Positions 6,780 through 16,403 are shown, counted from the first letter of the stretch. The stretch is 64,000 nt of DNA from Bifidobacterium cuniculi (GCF_000741575.1 NZ_JGYV01000008.1:1-64000); one strand, 5' to 3'. Numbers and translations: made by a program. The notes: generated by a model not told the origin, from the sequence alone.

Positions 6780-9700
6780 TCAGGCGGTGAAGTATTCCAC
6801 GCCTGCCTCGAAGATCGGCTGGTAGGTGTTGCCGGGCACGTTGAGGTACAGGCCGTTGCCTGCACGCTCGGAGTGGCCCATCTTGCCGAAGACGCGGCCA
6901 TCGGGGGAGGTGATGCCCTCGATGGCCATCATCGAGCCGTTCGGGTTGACGGACAGGTCCATGCTGGGCATGCCGGCCTCGTCCACGTACTGCGTGGCGA
7001 TCTGTCCGTTGGTGGACAGCTGCGCCAGCATGTCGTAGGAGGCGACGAAGCGGCCTTCGCCATGGGAGATGGCGACGGCGTGGACGTCGTCGACGGTGCT
7101 CCTGGCCATCCACGGTGACATGTTCGACGCCACACGGGTACGCACCAGGCGGCTCTGGTGGCGGCCGATCTCGTTGAAGGTCAGCGTCGGGCATGTGTCG
7201 GTCATGGGCACAATGTCGCCGAAGGGCACCAGACCGAGCTTGATGAGCGCCTGGAAACCATTGCAGATGCCCAGCATGAGGCCGTCGCGGTTCTTGAGCA
7301 GGTCACGCACCGCGTCGGTGACGGCGGGGGAGCGGAAGAACGCGGTGATGAACTTCGCGGAGCCGTCGGGCTCGTCGCCGCCGGAGAACCCGCCGGGGAT
7401 CATGACGATCTGGCTGGAGCGGATGGCGTCCACCAAGGCCTGCGTAGACTCGGCCACGGCCTGCGGCGTGAGGTTGTTCACGACCAGGGTGGTGACGTCG
7501 GCGCCGGCCTTCTCGAAGGCAGCTGCGGAATCGTACTCGCAGTTGTTGCCGGGGAAGACGGGGATGACCACGCGCGGGCGCGCGACGGGCGAGCCCATGT
7601 ACTGCACACGGCGTTCGGTGCTGAAGGTGACGCATTCCACGGAGTCCAGGATGCTGTGGTCCTTGGAACGGTAGGGGAAGACGGACTCCATGCCCGATTC
7701 CCAGGTTTCCTGCAGCGTCGCCATCGGCAGCTCCTCGCCGGCTGCGGCGAACACGTAGTCCGTGGTCGTCTCGCCGATGACCTCCACGGTGGCGCCGCAC
7801 TGCGGGGCGGGAAGCTCCGCGCCATCGGCGAGCTCCACGAGGAAGGAACCATAGGCGGGGGCGAACAGGTCATCCACGTCCAGCGAGTCGTTGAGGGACA
7901 CGCCGATCCCGTTGCCGACGGCCATCTTCACGAGCGCCTCGGCGGTGCCGCCGAAGCCGGGGGTGGCGATGGCAGCCGCAGCGCCCTCGGCCACGAGCCG
8001 CTCGACCAGGTCGAAGGCCGCCAGGAGCGTGTCCTTGTCGGGCGTCAGGCCATCCTCTCCGTAGGCGGGCGCGATGCGCAGCAGGCGGCTGCCCGCATTC
8101 TTGAACTCGGGGGAGACGGTGCGGTTGACATCCCCCACGGCCACGGCGAAGGACACCAGGGTGGGCGGCACGTCCAGGTCCTCGAAGGAGCCGGACATGG
8201 AGTCCTTGCCGCCGATGGCGCCCGCCCCCAGGTCCACCTGGGCCATGAGCGCGCCGAGCACGGCGGCCACGGGCTTGCCCCAGCGTTCCGGCTCGTCGCG
8301 CAGCTTCTCGAAGTACTCCTGGAAACTCAGGTACGCCTTGCGGTGCTCGAAGCCGGAAGCGACGAGCTTGGCGATGGACTCGACCACCGACAGGTAGGCG
8401 CCGGTGAACTGGTTGCGTTCCATGATGAAGGGATTGAATCCCCATGCCATCGCGGAAGCCGTCGTGGTCTCGCCGAAGACGGGCAGTTTGGCCACCATCG
8501 CCTGGGAAGGGGTCAGCTGGGCAGCGCCGCCGAAGGGCATGAGCACGGTGCCGGCGCCGATCGTGGAGTCGAACATCTCGGACAGGCCCTTGTTCGAGGC
8601 CACGTTGATGTCGGCAAGCATGGCGGTCAAACGCTCTTCGAGGGTGCCTTCGGCGAAGGGCGTGGCATAGTCGCCCTGTTCGGGTACCCGTGCATCCTGG
8701 TGCTTCTCGGCGCCGTTGGATGCGAGGAATTCGCGCGACAGGTCCACGATCGTGTCGCCGTTCCAGCGCATCACCATGCGCGGTTCCTCGGTGACCGTGG
8801 CGATCACCGTCGCCTCGAGGTTCTCCTCGGCCGCGTACCTGAGGAACTCCTCCACGTCCTGCTCGGCCACGTCCACCGCCATGCGCTCCTGCGATTCGGA
8901 GATCGCCAGTTCGGTGCCGTCCAGGCCCTCGTACTTCTTGGGCACCCGGTTCAGGTCCACGTCCAGGCCGTCGGCGATCTCGCCGACCGCCACGGAGACG
9001 CCGCCCGCGCCGAAATCGTTGCAGCGCTTGATCAGGCGCGTCGCCTCGCCGCGGCGGAAGAGGCGCTGCAGCTTGCGTTCCACGGGCGCGTTGCCCTTCT
9101 GCACCTCGGCGCCGTCGAGTTCCAGGGACTCCACGTTGTGGGCCTTCGAGGATCCGGTGGCGCCGCCGATGCCGTCACGGCCCGTACGGCCGCCCAGCAG
9201 GATGATCCTGTCACCCGGGGACGGCACTTCGCGGCGCACGTGGTCGGCTGGGGTGGCGGCCACCACGGCGCCCACCTCCATGCGCTTGGCCACGTAGCCC
9301 GGATGGTAGATCTCGTTGACCTGGCCGGTCGCCAGTCCGATCTGGTTGCCGTACGAGGAATAGCCGTGCGCGGCGGTGGTCACCAGCTTGCGCTGCGGCA
9401 GCTTGCCCTCGAGGGTCTGGTCCACCGGCACGCGCGGGTCGGCCGCGCCGGTCACGCGCATCGCCTGGTAGACGTAGGCGCGGCCCGACAGCGGGTCGCG
9501 GATGCAGCCGCCGATGCAGGTGGCGGCGCCGCCGAAGGGCTCGATCTCGGTGGGATGGTTGTGGGTCTCGTTCTTGAACAGGAACAGCCAGTCCTCGTCC
9601 GTGCCGTTGACATCCACCTTCACCTTGACGGTGCAGGCGTTGATCTCCTCGGACTCGTCCAGGCCGGTGAGGATGCCCTCATGCTTGAGCCACTTCGCGC

Positions 9701-10517
9701 CGATCGTGCCCATGTCCATGAGCGTCACCGGACGGTCCGAGCGGCCCAGTTCCTCGCGCATCGCCAGGTAGCGGTCGAAGGCGGCCTGCACCACGGCATC
9801 GTCGATCTCGACCGAGTCGAGACGGGTGCCGAAGGTCGTGTGGCGGCAGTGGTCGGACCAGTAGGTGTCGATCACCTTGATCTCGGTGATGGACGGGTCG
9901 CGGCCCTCATGACGGAAATAGGCGCGGCAGAACTGCAGGTCGGCGATGTCCATCGCCAGGCCACGGTCGGCGATGAACCGCTCGAGCTGCTCGTCCTCCA
10001 TGTCACGGAAGCCGTCGATGACTTCCACGGGCTGCGGCACCGGCACCTGGGCGGCCAGGGTGTCCCGGGGCTCCAGGCTTGCCTCGCGCGCCTCGACGGG
10101 ATTGATCACGTACTTCTTGATGGCGTCGCGGTCGGGGACGTTGATGTTGCCCTCGAGTACGTACACGCGGGCCGAACGCACCGTCGGACGCTCCTGCTGG
10201 GTGATCAGCTGGATGCATTCGCCGGCGGAGTCGGCGCGCTGGTCGAACTGGCCGGGCAGGAACTCCACGGCGAAGACGGTGGACGGGTCGGCCACCGGCG
10301 GCAGCTCCTCTCTGACGTCGTCGGACTGCGGTTCGCTGAACACCGTGGGCACGACCTTGCGGAAAGTCTGCTCGTCGATGCCCTCGACGTCATAGCGGTT
10401 GATCAGTCGGACGCGCTCCAGGGCGCGTACGCCGAGAATCGACTGCAGCTCGTGCTGCAGCTGCTGCGCCTCGACGTCGAATCCAGGCTTCTTCTCTACA
10501 TAAACGCGGAAAACCAC
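6780..10517 (-). CDS. purL: Phosphoribosylformylglycinamidine synthase, single-chain
   Basis: PurL converts FGAR, ATP and glutamine to FGAM in purine synthesis. The product is 1245 aa, the large one-chain form that carries PurS-like, linker, synthase and glutaminase parts. The synthase core shows NETHNHPTEIEPFGGAATCIGG and GGRTGRDGIGGATGSS. The C-terminal glutaminase begins near VVIPVFPGNNCEYDSA, with the nucleophile Cys in LGICNGFQ. The start is GTG 10517, with AAGGA 7 nt upstream. Frames reaching further upstream run into purC and have no ribosome site. It lies 95 bp downstream of purC with a hairpin between them, so it may be cotranscribed at reduced level. Confidence 0.95.
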   Translation of the reverse strand: MVFRVYVEKKPGFDVEAQQLQHELQSILGVRALERVRLINRYDVEGIDEQTFRKVVPTVFSEPQSDDVREELPPVADPSTVFAVEFLPGQFDQRADSAGECIQLITQQERPTVRSARVYVLEGNINVPDRDAIKKYVINPVEAREASLEPRDTLAAQVPVPQPVEVIDGFRDMEDEQLERFIADRGLAMDIADLQFCRAYFRHEGRDPSITEIKVIDTYWSDHCRHTTFGTRLDSVEIDDAVVQAAFDRYLAMREELGRSDRPVTLMDMGTIGAKWLKHEGILTGLDESEEINACTVKVKVDVNGTDEDWLFLFKNETHNHPTEIEPFGGAATCIGGCIRDPLSGRAYVYQAMRVTGAADPRVPVDQTLEGKLPQRKLVTTAAHGYSSYGNQIGLATGQVNEIYHPGYVAKRMEVGAVVAATPADHVRREVPSPGDRIILLGGRTGRDGIGGATGSSKAHNVESLELDGAEVQKGNAPVERKLQRLFRRGEATRLIKRCNDFGAGGVSVAVGEIADGLDVDLNRVPKKYEGLDGTELAISESQERMAVDVAEQDVEEFLRYAAEENLEATVIATVTEEPRMVMRWNGDTIVDLSREFLASNGAEKHQDARVPEQGDYATPFAEGTLEERLTAMLADINVASNKGLSEMFDSTIGAGTVLMPFGGAAQLTPSQAMVAKLPVFGETTTASAMAWGFNPFIMERNQFTGAYLSVVESIAKLVASGFEHRKAYLSFQEYFEKLRDEPERWGKPVAAVLGALMAQVDLGAGAIGGKDSMSGSFEDLDVPPTLVSFAVAVGDVNRTVSPEFKNAGSRLLRIAPAYGEDGLTPDKDTLLAAFDLVERLVAEGAAAAIATPGFGGTAEALVKMAVGNGIGVSLNDSLDVDDLFAPAYGSFLVELADGAELPAPQCGATVEVIGETTTDYVFAAAGEELPMATLQETWESGMESVFPYRSKDHSILDSVECVTFSTERRVQYMGSPVARPRVVIPVFPGNNCEYDSAAAFEKAGADVTTLVVNNLTPQAVAESTQALVDAIRSSQIVMIPGGFSGGDEPDGSAKFITAFFRSPAVTDAVRDLLKNRDGLMLGICNGFQALIKLGLVPFGDIVPMTDTCPTLTFNEIGRHQSRLVRTRVASNMSPWMARSTVDDVHAVAISHGEGRFVASYDMLAQLSTNGQIATQYVDEAGMPSMDLSVNPNGSMMAIEGITSPDGRVFGKMGHSERAGNGLYLNVPGNTYQPIFEAGVEYFTA

Positions 10518-10568
10518 TGTTGTTCCTTCGCTTCTCTTCGTGTTGGTTGCGGCTTGCGGCATGCGAAC

Positions 10569-10602
10569 GGCCCACGGATCGCCCTGGGGCAGCCCGTGGG
10601 CC
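10569..10602. terminator. Hairpin between purC and purL
   Basis: Arms GGCCCACGG and CCGTGGGCC flank a 16-nt loop in the purC-purL gap. There is no U-tract on the minus strand, so it may be an attenuator or an mRNA-processing stem rather than a full stop. Confidence 0.4.
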
Positions 10603-10612
10603 ATCGGTCGGT

Positions 10613-11362
10613 TCAGGAGCGTTCCACGCCCTCGTCCTCGGCGAGCTGCTCGAGGCGGGAGAGGATCTCCTCGTAGGCAGGGATGATGTTGCCCAGGTCG
10701 CGCCGGAACAGGTCCTTGTCCAGGTGCTCGATCCGGCCGGAGCCGTCCTTGAGGTCCCACAGGCGGCAGGTGTCGGGAGTGATCTCGTCGGCCAGCAGGA
10801 TCGCGCCCTGGGCGTTGCGGCCCTCCTCGATCTTGAAGTCCACCAGCTGCACGTCGATCTTCGCGAAGATGTCCAGCAGCGCATCGTTCACCGCGCGCGC
10901 CTGGCGGGAGATTTCGTCGAGCTCCTCCTGGGAGGCCAGGCCCAGCGCCACGATGCCGTCGTCGTTGATGAAGGGGTCGCCCAGGTCGTCCGACTTGTAG
11001 CAGAACTCGAGGATGGGACGGGCGAGCTTGGTGCCCTCCTCCACGCCGTAGCGCTTGGCGAAGGAGCCGGCGGCCGTGTTGCGCATGATGATCTCGAGCG
11101 GGTACATGTCCATCTTCTGCACGAGTTGCTCGGTATCGGAAAGCCTTTGCATGAAGTGGGAGTCCACGCCGCGTGCCTTGAGCAGGTCGAAGACGACGGA
11201 AGTGATGCGGTTGTTGAGCGAACCCTTGCCCTCGATCTGCGCCTTCTTCGCGCCGTTGCCGGCAGTGGCCTGGTTCATGTATTCGACCCAGAGCACCTCC
11301 GGATCGTCCGTTGCGTACAGTTTCTTGGCCTTGCCTTCGTAGAGCTTGTCCAGCTTCTGCAT
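10613..11362 (-). CDS. purC: SAICAR synthase
   Basis: PurC joins aspartate to CAIR using ATP, giving SAICAR in purine synthesis. The 249-aa length is typical of bacterial PurC. The N-terminal [13 protein letters not shown] and the ATP-site region [10 protein letters not shown] are family signatures, as are [13 protein letters not shown] and the VDFKIEEGR substrate loop. The start is ATG 11362 with a GGAAGGTAAGCAC ribosome region upstream. It is followed on the same strand by purL and preceded by purT, forming a purine cluster. Confidence 0.95.
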   Translation of the reverse strand: MQKLDKLYEGKAKKLYATDDPEVLWVEYMNQATAGNGAKKAQIEGKGSLNNRITSVVFDLLKARGVDSHFMQRLSDTEQLVQKMDMYPLEIIMRNTAAGSFAKRYGVEEGTKLARPILEFCYKSDDLGDPFINDDGIVALGLASQEELDEISRQARAVNDALLDIFAKIDVQLVDFKIEEGRNAQGAILLADEITPDTCRLWDLKDGSGRIEHLDKDLFRRDLGNIIPAYEEILSRLEQLAEDEGVERS

Positions 11363-11457
11363 GGTGTGCTTACCTTCCGGAAAAAGGGAGATGCGGATGG
11401 ACTGACGGATTCAGCCTAGCAATTGGCGGTTACATGGAAGCGGATGCTTCTCATATG

Positions 11458-11507
11458 CCGATGCGGCCGGTACCACACCGTGGAACGGATGGTGCCGGCC
11501 GCATCGG
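11458..11507 (-). terminator. Hairpin after purT
   Basis: A GC-rich stem with arms CCGATGCGGCCGG and CCGGCCGCATCGG, extended by ACCA/TGGT across a bulge, lies just past the purT stop and before purC. It probably separates the purT transcript from purC-purL. Confidence 0.6.
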
Positions 11508-11530
11508 GACAGTTGATTCGGGCGGCCGCC

Positions 11531-12778
11531 TCACACGACCTGGATGCGCAGCGCCTGGGCCACCTGCACGGCCTTGATGCGCGCCTCCTCGACGTCACTG
11601 CCCACGGCGAGCGCCACGCCCATGCGACGGCGGCCCTCGACGCGCGGCTTGGCGAAGACGCGCAGGTCGGTGCCCGGCGTGGCCAGCGCCTCGTCGAGGT
11701 CGGCGAATTCGGCCTCGCCGTAGCCCTCGACGACGATGGCATGGCTGGCCGCCCCCTCGAACTTGCCGATGGAGAGCGCCACGTGCCCCTCCTTGACGGG
11801 CAGGCCGAGCATGGCGCGTGCGTGCAGGTCGAACTCGGAGAGCCGCTGGCTGGCCATGGTCACCATGCCGGTGTCATGGGGGCGCGGGGAGACCTCGTTG
11901 AACAGGACGCGGCCGTCCTTGAGCACGAAGAGCTCGACACCGAAGACACCCCACGGCGTGTCCGTGCCGGCGTGCGCGACGAGGCCGGCGACGGCGTCCC
12001 GCGCGATGCGTCGTGCCTCGTCGAGAATCTCCGGGTCGACCCGGGCAGGTTGCCAGGAGTCGCGGTAGTCGCCGTCCTCCTGGCGTTGCCCGATGGGTGC
12101 GCAGGTGACGATGCCGGCGACGGAGCTGACGGTGAGCATGGTCAGTTCGTAGTCGAGGTCGACGAGCCGTTCGACGATGACGCGGCTGACGGTGCCGTCG
12201 CCGGCGCCGCGCCGTCCTTCCTGCGCCTCCTGCCATGCCTGCTCCAGCTGGCCGGCGTCGCGCACGACGGACTGGCCATGGCCCGACGAGCTCATGCGCG
12301 GCTTGACGACGCAGGGGAAGCCGACCTGCGCCGCGGCTTGTTTGAGTTCGTCGAGGCTGCCGGCGAACCGGTAGTCGCTGGTCGGCAGCCCCAGTTCCTG
12401 TGCCGCGAGCGTGCGCAGCGCCTCGCGGTCCATGCAGGTCGCGGCGATGCCGGCGCTGGGCACGACGCGTACGCCGTGGTCCTGCGCGTCCTTGAGCACG
12501 TCGGTGGCGATGGCCTCGACTTCCGGCACGATGATGTCCGGCTTGACGCGCGCGATGAGGTCGGCCAGGGCCGTGGCGTCGGTCATGTCGATCGCCTCAT
12601 GCGCCTGCGCGACCTGCTGCGCCGGCGCGCCGTCGTAGGAGTCGGCGGCGCAGACCCACACGCCGAGGCGGGACAGTGCGATCGCGACCTCCTTGCCGAG
12701 CTCGCCGGAGCCGAGCAGCAGGACGCGCGTGGGATGGGAACCGAGGGGAGTACCGACAACTGGATTGATCTTCGTCAT
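11531..12778 (-). CDS. purT: Formate-dependent GAR transformylase (ATP-grasp)
   Basis: PurT uses formate and ATP to make FGAR, the folate-independent route, which feeds PurL directly. The 415-aa product starts with the family signature TPLGSHPTRVLLLGSGELGKE and has the central ATP-grasp region PCVVKPRMSSSGHGQSVV. The ATP/metal site VFGVELFVLKDGRVLFNEVS and the PRPHDTGMVTMASQ signature separate it from the related PurK. The start is ATG 12778, with CACAAT ending 6 nt upstream, so the message is probably leaderless. It is divergent from the glycosyltransferase gene across 89 bp. Confidence 0.93.
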   Translation of the reverse strand: MTKINPVVGTPLGSHPTRVLLLGSGELGKEVAIALSRLGVWVCAADSYDGAPAQQVAQAHEAIDMTDATALADLIARVKPDIIVPEVEAIATDVLKDAQDHGVRVVPSAGIAATCMDREALRTLAAQELGLPTSDYRFAGSLDELKQAAAQVGFPCVVKPRMSSSGHGQSVVRDAGQLEQAWQEAQEGRRGAGDGTVSRVIVERLVDLDYELTMLTVSSVAGIVTCAPIGQRQEDGDYRDSWQPARVDPEILDEARRIARDAVAGLVAHAGTDTPWGVFGVELFVLKDGRVLFNEVSPRPHDTGMVTMASQRLSEFDLHARAMLGLPVKEGHVALSIGKFEGAASHAIVVEGYGEAEFADLDEALATPGTDLRVFAKPRVEGRRRMGVALAVGSDVEEARIKAVQVAQALRIQVV

Positions 12779-12867
12779 ACCTGCATTGTGCCAGCCGAGG
12801 CGCCCAACCGTGCCGCAGTGTCCGCCATGCGCGCCCCTTTGGCATCCGCCCCGCTAGACTGGCACCC

Positions 12868-14037
12868 ATGACAGATGACGTTCGGCAATCCTCGCGGCCG
12901 TTGACCATCGCCATGGTGGTGGAGACTTCCGGCAACCGCGGCAATGGCACGTCCAATTCGGCACTGCAGTGGGCGCAGGAACTGCGCCGCCAAGGCCATG
13001 AGGTGCGCATGGTGGGCATCGGCGCACCCGACTACCCCGCACAGGTCAACCACGTCCCCCTGGTCAGCTGGGTGGCGGCCAAGCAGCAGATGAAATTCGC
13101 GCAGCCCAACAGGACGCTGTTCGAGCGCGCCTTCGACGGGGTGGACGTGGTGCACCTGTACACGCCGTTCAAGTTCTGCCGCCACGCGCTCGCCCAAGCG
13201 CACGCCATGGGCATCCCCGTTACGGCCGGCTACCACGTGCAGCCGGAGAACGTGACGTATTCGGCGGGCCCGCTCAAGTACGTGCCCGGCGTGAGCTCCT
13301 TCATCTACTGGCTGTTCGACCGCTGGCTGTTCTCCAAGGTCGAGGCGATCCACGTACCCACGCAGCTGGGTGCCGAACTGCTGCACGAACACGGCTACAC
13401 ACGTCCGATCCACGTGATCTCCAACGGTTACGAGGCGCGGTTCACGCCCAAGGCGCAGCGCGAGGGGGACGACGGGCCGGCCGTGCCCGTGGAGGTGGTG
13501 GCCTCGGGACGCCTCACCAACGAGAAGAACCACATTGAACTCATCGAGGCCATTGCGCGCTGCAACCATGCGCCTGACATCCACCTGACCATCGCCGGCA
13601 CCGGCCCGCTCAAGCGCAAGCTGGTGCGCAAGGCGGCGAAACTGCTCGACCGGTCGGCGACCATCGGCTTCCATCCCAACGCGCAGATGCCCGAACTGCT
13701 GCGCTCCTGCGACCTGCTCGTCCACCCCTCCATCGCGGACCTCGAATCCGTCTCGGTCATCGAGGGCATGGCCAGCGGCCTGGTGCCGGTGATCGCCGAC
13801 TCCAGGCTGAGCGCCGCCGGCCAGTTCGCGCTGTGCGAGGAGTCCAGCTACGAAGTGGGCGACGTCGAACAGCTGGCACAGCGCATCGACTGGTGGATCG
13901 ACCATCCGCGCGACCTCAACGAGTGGGGAGCGACCTACGCCGAACACACCAAGGAGCACTACTCGGTGGAATCCAGCGTGCATGAATTCGTGGCCATGGA
14001 GCGCGGCGTCGTCGCCGACTGGGCGGAGTCCCGCTGA
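12868..14037 (+). CDS. GT4-family glycosyltransferase
   Basis: A 389-aa GT-B enzyme that would transfer a sugar from a nucleotide-sugar to a lipid or glycan acceptor. The N-terminal half has the glycine-rich VVETSGNRGNGTSNS loop. The C-terminal half has SGRLTNEKNHIELIEAI, IAGTGPLKRKL and the donor-site EX7E region HPSIADLESVSVIEGMASG, typical of retaining family GT4. No membrane span is evident, so it probably acts at the inner face of the membrane. The acceptor is not predictable; other GT4 members make glycolipids or capsule. The start is ATG 12868, 7 nt after TAGACT, pointing to a leaderless message. Confidence 0.85.
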   Translation: MTDDVRQSSRPLTIAMVVETSGNRGNGTSNSALQWAQELRRQGHEVRMVGIGAPDYPAQVNHVPLVSWVAAKQQMKFAQPNRTLFERAFDGVDVVHLYTPFKFCRHALAQAHAMGIPVTAGYHVQPENVTYSAGPLKYVPGVSSFIYWLFDRWLFSKVEAIHVPTQLGAELLHEHGYTRPIHVISNGYEARFTPKAQREGDDGPAVPVEVVASGRLTNEKNHIELIEAIARCNHAPDIHLTIAGTGPLKRKLVRKAAKLLDRSATIGFHPNAQMPELLRSCDLLVHPSIADLESVSVIEGMASGLVPVIADSRLSAAGQFALCEESSYEVGDVEQLAQRIDWWIDHPRDLNEWGATYAEHTKEHYSVESSVHEFVAMERGVVADWAESR

Positions 14038-14106
14038 GGGGTCGGTCCTCTTGGCCCCATCAGGGGCGTCGTCGGGTCTGTGGATGTTATAGGGGGCGAC
14101 GACGCC

Positions 14107-15132
14107 TCAGAGCAGTGCGATGAGCTGGTCGACCTGGTCGTCGGTGGTGGCCCAGCTCGTGCAGATGCGCAGCATCACGTGGTCGGCGTCCACCGCCTCC
14201 ATGAAGCCGAGCCTGACCTTGGACTGCAGTTCCTCGGCCTGCGCGGTGGTCACGGTGATGAAGATCTGGTTGGTCTGCGAGACGAAGGCCACGTCGTACC
14301 CCTTCTCCAGCAGTGCCTGGCGGATGCGGTCGGCTTCCTGGTTGGCGCGCCGGGCCAGCTTCAGGTACAGGTCGTCGGTGAACAGCGTGTCGAACTGCAG
14401 GCCCAGCAGCCAGCCCTTCGCAAGCAGGGCGCCGTGCAGCTTGACGAGGGCCGTGAAGTTCGCCGGGGTGTTGCCGCGCGTGAACACCACGGCCTCGCCG
14501 AACATGGCACCCACCTTGGTGCCGCCGATGGTGAAGACGTCCGCGATGCGCGCGATGTCGTCGAGGTTCGCGTCGTTGCCGTCGCTGGTCAGCGCGTACC
14601 CCAGGCGGGCGCCGTCGATGAACAGCGGCATGCCGTGGTCGTGTGCGACCTGCGCCAGGGCGGCGAGTTCCTCGCGGGTGTACACGGTGCCGTACTCGGT
14701 CGGTTGGGAGACGTACACCATGCCCGGACGGACCATATGCGCATGGTTGGCGTCAGCCGTGAAGCGTTCGCAGTAGTCGTCGAGCTGCGCGGCGCCGATC
14801 TTGCCGTCCTGCTGGGGCATCGGCAGCACCTTGTGACCGGTCGCCTCGATGGCGCCTGCCTCATGGACGTTGATGTGCGCGCTGTCCGGGCAGACCACGC
14901 CCGTGTACTGCGGCGCGATGGAGTCGATCACCGTCTGGTTGGTCTGCGTGCCGCCCACCAGGAACCATACGTCGCATGTCGGGTCGTCGCAGGCCTTGCG
15001 GATCTTCTGTGCGGCCATGGTGCAGTAGTCGTCCTGGCCGTAGCCGGGATACTGCTCGTCCTGGATCTGCGTCATGCGCTGGACGATCTGGGGGCAGGCG
15101 GTGGAGGAATAGTCGTTTTCGAAGGACAGCAT
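14107..15132 (-). CDS. Threonine-aldolase-like PLP enzyme (beta-eliminating lyase family)
   Basis: The family cleaves L-threonine or allo-threonine to glycine and acetaldehyde using pyridoxal phosphate. The 341-aa protein starts MLSFENDYSS. It shows FLVGGTQTNQ (cofactor phosphate region), FIDGARLGYAL (the Asp that binds the PLP nitrogen) and TIGGTKVGAMFGE with the Schiff-base Lys at 206. That order and length fit low-specificity threonine aldolases. ATG 15132 is preceded by AAGGAG at good spacing, so longer frames running back through tRNA-His are not real. The substrate is inferred. Confidence 0.85.
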   Translation of the reverse strand: MLSFENDYSSTACPQIVQRMTQIQDEQYPGYGQDDYCTMAAQKIRKACDDPTCDVWFLVGGTQTNQTVIDSIAPQYTGVVCPDSAHINVHEAGAIEATGHKVLPMPQQDGKIGAAQLDDYCERFTADANHAHMVRPGMVYVSQPTEYGTVYTREELAALAQVAHDHGMPLFIDGARLGYALTSDGNDANLDDIARIADVFTIGGTKVGAMFGEAVVFTRGNTPANFTALVKLHGALLAKGWLLGLQFDTLFTDDLYLKLARRANQEADRIRQALLEKGYDVAFVSQTNQIFITVTTAQAEELQSKVRLGFMEAVDADHVMLRICTSWATTDDQVDQLIALL

Positions 15133-15290
15133 GGGTGCTCCTTGGTGTTCCGGGACAGGCGGCGAACCGCACAGGGTACTGCACAGCAGTGTACGCCTGC
15201 GCGCCGCGGCATCGGAGAGGTTGCGGCGCCGCGCGAAATGGGTGATGGATGGCGTGCCCCGCTCCGGGTGGGCACCCCGGGGCAACGGAA

Positions 15291-15327
15291 AAACCCCGTG
15301 GTTCCGCCAAGTGGAACCACGGGGTTT
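15291..15327 (-). terminator. Rho-independent terminator of tRNA-His
   Basis: On the minus strand, right after the tRNA, arms of 15 bp (AAACCCCGTGGTTCC and its complement) flank a 7-nt loop and are followed by a TTTTT run. This is a textbook intrinsic terminator. Confidence 0.85.
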
Positions 15328-15332
15328 CGTGG

Positions 15333-15406
15333 GGTGGCTAACGCGGCTCGAACGCGCGACCTTCTGAACCACAATCAGATGCTCTACCAACTGAGCTATA
15401 GCCACC
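15333..15406 (-). tRNA. tRNA-His (GTG anticodon)
   Basis: Read on the minus strand, the cloverleaf has acceptor GTGGCTA paired with TAGCCAC and a D-arm GCTCAGTTGGTAGAGC. The anticodon loop TTGTGGT carries GTG, and the T-arm has GTTCGAGC. A G at -1 opposite the C73 discriminator, the hallmark of histidine tRNA, is encoded. CCA is not encoded. An intrinsic terminator follows at once. Confidence 0.93.
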
Positions 15407-15533
15407 ATTGCAGCGGTCCTCGAAGAACCGGACAACAGGTGAACACTATACACGAAGGCTGCATGAAAGGCGCTCACCGGCGTGTCGTACGCGCGTCAGC
15501 ATGTCGCCTTCGTGCGCGCGGTATAATGGGTGG

Positions 15534-15775
15534 TGCATGGCGAAGGATGAATGATCCGGGCGGCGGCCAAGGGGCCGCAGGGAACGTTCGGAAACGATGG
15601 ATGGATGCCAGCGCATGGAACGGCAAGCCGGCCGCGTCACACAAGGCGGTGTGGGCGGCATTGCGGCAGGCATGAAAGGACGGCCGCAGGAGGCGGCCGC
15701 ATTGGATGGATGGAATGAACCAGGACGAGACAACCCCCGGCGGGAACCTAGACACCCCCGGGGGTTGTCTTTTTC
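15534..15775 (+). ncRNA. Candidate small non-coding RNA of about 240 nt
   Basis: A perfect TATAAT (15522-15527) and an intrinsic terminator (15729-15775) bracket about 240 nt with no convincing coding frame. The segment contains strong local stems, for example GCGGCC-AAGG-GGCCGC near 15555-15575 and GCGGCCG pairs near 15682-15700. The ATGGATGGATG motif occurs twice. The -35 region is weak. I could not match it to SRP RNA, RNase P RNA or tmRNA by eye. It may instead be an attenuated leader of the str operon. Confidence 0.35.
15729..15775 (+). terminator. Intrinsic terminator upstream of rpsL
   Basis: Arms GACAACCCCCGG and CCGGGGGTTGTC flank a 17-nt loop and are followed by TTTTTC. It ends whatever transcript begins near 15534 and precedes the rpsL promoter region. 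Confidence 0.8.
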
Positions 15776-15793
15776 TGCGGTCCATGGTATGGT
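15765..15793 (+). promoter_or_regulatory. Possible rpsL operon promoter and structured leader
   Basis: TTGTCT (15765-15770) and TATGGT (15788-15793) are spaced 17 bp and overlap the tail of the preceding terminator. Transcription from here would give a leader of about 230 nt before rpsL. That leader holds a stem, CCAGCCAGGT (15809-15818) with ACCTGGGCTGG (15835-15845), which may take part in ribosomal-protein feedback. Apart from this I see nothing between 15846 and rpsL. Confidence 0.35.
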
Positions 15794-16031
15794 GATCCTT
15801 TGTGTGTGCCAGCCAGGTGCCTTATGTGACAGGAACCTGGGCTGGGATATCCCGGAACCCGCATGGATTGCGCGCAGTAATGCGGCAGCAATAGGGCGAC
15901 GGGTCATCGGGCCGGTGAACAGTGGCTGCCTTCCTCCATCAGTGGGAGGACTTCCGAACGGGGAAGTGGGGCTGCGGTGCGGCGGCTTCACGAGGAAGAA
16001 AACAGCAAACCACTGAATCGGAGAATTCAAG

Positions 16032-16403
16032 TTGCCTACTATTGAACAGCTTGTCCGTAAGGGACGCAAGGCAAAGCCGAAGAAGTCCAAGACCCTGGCG
16101 CTCAAGGGCAGCCCGCTGCGTCGCGGCGTGTGCACCCGTGTGTACACCACCACCCCGAAGAAGCCGAACTCGGCCCTTCGTAAGGTCGCCCGTGTCCGCC
16201 TGAGCTCCGGCGTTGAAGTCACCGCCTACATCCCGGGCGAGGGCCACAACCTGCAGGAGCACTCCATCGTGCTCGTGCGCGGCGGCCGTGTCAAGGACCT
16301 CCCGGGCGTGCGTTACCACATCGTGCGTGGTGCACTCGATACCCAGGGCGTCAAGGATCGTAAGCAGGGCCGTTCCCTGTACGGAGCAAAGAAGGCGAAG
16401 TAA
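16032..16403 (+). CDS. rpsL: 30S ribosomal protein S12
   Basis: S12 sits at the decoding centre of the 30S subunit and sets translational accuracy. The 123-aa product is full length. It shows [12 protein letters not shown], the [13 protein letters not shown] segment carrying the conserved streptomycin-related Lys, and the [13 protein letters not shown] loop. The start codon is TTG at 16032, preceded by CGGAG; no ATG fits. It is first in the str cluster and ends 5 bp before rpsG. Confidence 0.97.
   Translation: MPTIEQLVRKGRKAKPKKSKTLALKGSPLRRGVCTRVYTTTPKKPNSALRKVARVRLSSGVEVTAYIPGEGHNLQEHSIVLVRGGRVKDLPGVRYHIVRGALDTQGVKDRKQGRSLYGAKKAK

Noticed and set aside
7158..10676. Very long plus-strand open frame opposite purL
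   Set aside because: It is antisense to a clear PurL; long antisense frames are expected in GC-rich genes and the translation has no family features.
15333..15406. tRNA-His as integration site for a mobile element
   Set aside because: No integrase, no duplicated tRNA end and only core genes on both sides.
14107..15477. Longer threonine-aldolase-like protein starting upstream
   Set aside because: The extension would read through tRNA-His and its terminator; the ATG at 15132 has a proper ribosome site.
15597..16016. Open frame of about 139 codons upstream of rpsL
   Set aside because: It has no ribosome site, an odd composition, and runs through an intrinsic terminator and the likely rpsL promoter.
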